A stretch of DNA of 5,792 nucleotides from Bdellovibrio sp. (GTDB lineage Bacteria; Bdellovibrionota; Bdellovibrionia; Bdellovibrionales; Bdellovibrionaceae), in contig JAGIAF010000215.1 in NCBI GenBank assembly GCA_017745015.1, positions 1 through 5,792 of the forward strand, written 5' to 3'. The notes under the pieces are model-generated. The model was not told where the DNA came from and ran no database searches. It saw nothing but the letters and a program-made list of their open reading frames with translations. Shown here in pieces: positions 3,971 to 5,792 of the stretch (its first letter is position 1; each line of letters begins with the position of its first letter). A program made the position numbers and the translations under genes.

Positions 3971-5792
3971 AACGCGTCTTTTGGATCTTAATCACTCCAA
4001 CTTTGGCGTTTCTGATTTTGTGGGCTCTGGGCACCTGGTTGATCATTCCGAAATTGGAAACTTGGGCTCTGCAGGAAATGCAAAACTACTCCAAGTCATC
4101 TTTGCCAGTTGAGATTCAAGCGGACCGCTTGCGCATTCGTGTTTTGCGCCCGTCGTTGGCTCTGGAGAATATTCGCATCATTCCAAAAGACGAGTTCTCC
4201 CAAGTCACAGATCAAGTTCGCATTGCTAGCGCACGCATCCATTTGGATTTCTTCACTCTCTTGGGGGGGCGCCTCAATCTTTCAGCCTTGGTCATTGATG
4301 CTCCGGAAGCGCGTATCAACATTGATTCCTTGCTGAAGGACGATACCAAGCCAAAACCTCTGCCGATGGATGATATCTTTGCAATCACGGAAAAAATTCC
4401 GTTGCAAAAAATCTTCCTCCAAAACATCCATGTCTTGGTTGAATCTAAAAAAATGGGCTTCCAAATTGAAGCCCAGAACGGCGGCTTACTTCTTACCAAC
4501 ATGGGTAAGAACATCACTGCAAAATTGGATACGCCCCTTTTGCAGGTGAATCTTGAAGAGATTGGTCAATTCACGGGCTCTCTGGATACACACCTTTATC
4601 TGACTCGCCAATCTTTGCGTATCTTACAACTAGGTGTGCGCTTGGATGATTCAGAATTCCTGGGCCGCGGTGAATTGACAGACTTTAAAAATGTCACAAT
4701 CAAACCAAGTGGCGTTGTGAATTTGACTGCGAAGGTGGCTCTGGCTGATATCTATAAAGAAATCAAAAAGATCAAACCGAAGCTGCAAATGCCGACATTG
4801 GCTGGTGAGCTTAATATGGATATCGAAGCCCGTTTCCAAGGTGGCAAAGATTTCCGTGGCAAAGCAGAGATTACAACCAACAAAGTGGTGCTCGATAAGT
4901 TCGAACTGGGTGACGCGCGCATTCAGGGTGAGTTTAAAAACAAAGTTGTTTCTTTCTCTGAGATCAAGGTATCCCACCCTGCCGGCACTGCGACTTTAAC
5001 GAAGTCGCAAATTGAGCTCGATAACGACTTCGCTTTTAAATCCAATGTCCATGTCGACACTTTGGATTTGCAAAAGCTTTTCCACTCTTTGGATCTTAAG
5101 AGCATTCCCGTGGGCGTTATGCTTCAGGGCAATCTTCCTTGTGAAGGTCAAATCCGTCCTGACTTCAAAGTGACGTGCGATAAGGCCGAACTTTCCGGCA
5201 AAGACCTTTGGGTAAAGTCAGAAAATACGCCTAAAGGAAATTACATCGTCAATCTGAAAGACATCGGTGCTAACGGTAAGGTTGATGTGACGATGAATGC
5301 CGTCACTTACAATGCAAACCTGAATATCGGCAGCAGTTCAGGCACAAGTGATGGCGTGATTGATTTCCATAAAGGCTTTAAAATTAACTACAAATCGAAA
5401 CGCGTTGATTTTAAAGACATTCAAAACTTAGCCAAATTGAAGCTCGAAGGAACTGCCAGCATTGATGGTTCCACTCAAGGCGATTCCAATACAGCCACTT
5501 TCGACATGAGCCTTAATGCCAGAGACTTTATCTTTGAAGATTACCAACTTGGGAACGTCATCTCCATATTGAAACTTCGCCAAGGTCATTTGCTTTTTGA
5601 GGACCTTGCGGGAGCTCAGAACAAGACTCAATATATCGGCGACCTCGATGTGGATCTGACTCATGAAAAACTTGTGGGCACATTCAGCGCCCCCACCGCA
5701 GAACTTGCCGACATCGCTAAAGTCTTTGAGCGTATTTATAAGTTCCCACTAGAGATTCAAGGTGTGGGTGCCGCGAAAGCTCAGGTCAACGG
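3967..5792 (+). CDS. AsmA/TamB-like membrane-anchored envelope protein (C-terminus beyond window)
   Basis: The frame stays open from the GTG at 3967 to the right edge, giving 608 residues with no stop. MKRVFWILITPTLAFLILWA starts a short basic segment plus one hydrophobic helix (about 4-28), an uncleaved signal anchor that puts the rest in the periplasm. Residues 45-120 (VEIQADRLRIRVLRPSLALE, then repeated beta strands ending in APEARINID) resemble the N-terminal domain of AsmA-family proteins. The remainder is a long series of short alternating beta strands with 'G.....' turns, e.g. NLTAKVALADIYKEI and KLEGTASIDGSTQGD. This fits the lipid-transfer groove of the AsmA/TamB superfamily, whose members link inner and outer membranes. 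The C-terminal DUF490/TamB or AsmA domain is not in view, so the subfamily is undecided. C392 and C404 are the only cysteines seen. A G7 tract at 4263-4269 encodes part of L99-G101 in frame. Confidence 0.8.
   Translation, partial: MKRVFWILITPTLAFLILWALGTWLIIPKLETWALQEMQNYSKSSLPVEIQADRLRIRVLRPSLALENIRIIPKDEFSQVTDQVRIASARIHLDFFTLLGGRLNLSALVIDAPEARINIDSLLKDDTKPKPLPMDDIFAITEKIPLQKIFLQNIHVLVESKKMGFQIEAQNGGLLLTNMGKNITAKLDTPLLQVNLEEIGQFTGSLDTHLYLTRQSLRILQLGVRLDDSEFLGRGELTDFKNVTIKPSGVVNLTAKVALADIYKEIKKIKPKLQMPTLAGELNMDIEARFQGGKDFRGKAEITTNKVVLDKFELGDARIQGEFKNKVVSFSEIKVSHPAGTATLTKSQIELDNDFAFKSNVHVDTLDLQKLFHSLDLKSIPVGVMLQGNLPCEGQIRPDFKVTCDKAELSGKDLWVKSENTPKGNYIVNLKDIGANGKVDVTMNAVTYNANLNIGSSSGTSDGVIDFHKGFKINYKSKRVDFKDIQNLAKLKLEGTASIDGSTQGDSNTATFDMSLNARDFIFEDYQLGNVISILKLRQGHLLFEDLAGAQNKTQYIGDLDVDLTHEKLVGTFSAPTAELADIAKVFERIYKFPLEIQGVGAAKAQVN

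Noticed and set aside
4447..4453. A7 run as a programmed frameshift site in the AsmA/TamB-like gene
   Set aside because: The frame continues uninterrupted on both sides and no downstream stem or alternative frame of interest is visible.
4212..5105. Several short minus-strand frames opposite the AsmA/TamB-like gene
   Set aside because: They are mirror frames of one long intact plus-strand coding region with a good start, anchor and beta-strand pattern.

Overview
The window looks like chromosomal housekeeping DNA from a Gram-negative bacterium. A protein with an N-terminal membrane anchor and an AsmA/TamB-like build implies an outer membrane. Moderate base composition, ruvC-ruvA-ruvB order, and TPR-type proteins around efp suggest a Bdellovibrio-like (Bdellovibrionota) genome. 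That assignment rests on general recollection, not a search. No mobile gene, tRNA, rRNA or CRISPR array was seen.

Layout. Positions 1-1174 (minus strand) hold the Holliday-junction cluster ruvC, ruvA and the first 31 codons of ruvB. Start and stop codons overlap (ATGA, then TAATG), so the three are probably co-transcribed and translationally coupled. A 60-bp gap (1175-1234) separates ruvC from a divergent plus-strand gene. It holds two interlocked sigma70-like promoters, both with 17-bp spacers. Each -10 box lies so close to its start codon that both transcripts may be leaderless. The plus-strand gene (1235-2068) encodes a cytoplasmic protein with three exact 34-residue TPRs, an acidic/proline-rich linker and a helical C-terminus.

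The 161-bp gap 2069-2229 holds a candidate efp promoter overlapping the previous stop codon, then a 97-bp imperfect palindrome that would lie in the efp 5' leader. efp (2230-2796) encodes a full-length elongation factor P with its modifiable lysine. The next gap (2797-2920) contains a small AT-rich hairpin and a strong UUCG-loop hairpin that looks like an intrinsic terminator. A perfect Shine-Dalgarno then serves a TTG start at 2921. The 349-residue helical-repeat protein that follows is unrecognised. Its stop overlaps (GTGA) the GTG start of a membrane-anchored AsmA/TamB-like envelope protein, which runs off the right edge after 608 residues.

Genes working together: RuvA, RuvB and RuvC form the branch-migration/resolution machine. 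The 2921 and 3967 genes form a coupled pair that may share an envelope-related role (inference only). No gene set here clearly forms a new defence or metabolic system. The most interesting signals are regulatory: the interlocked leaderless promoter pair, and the palindromic element in the efp leader.
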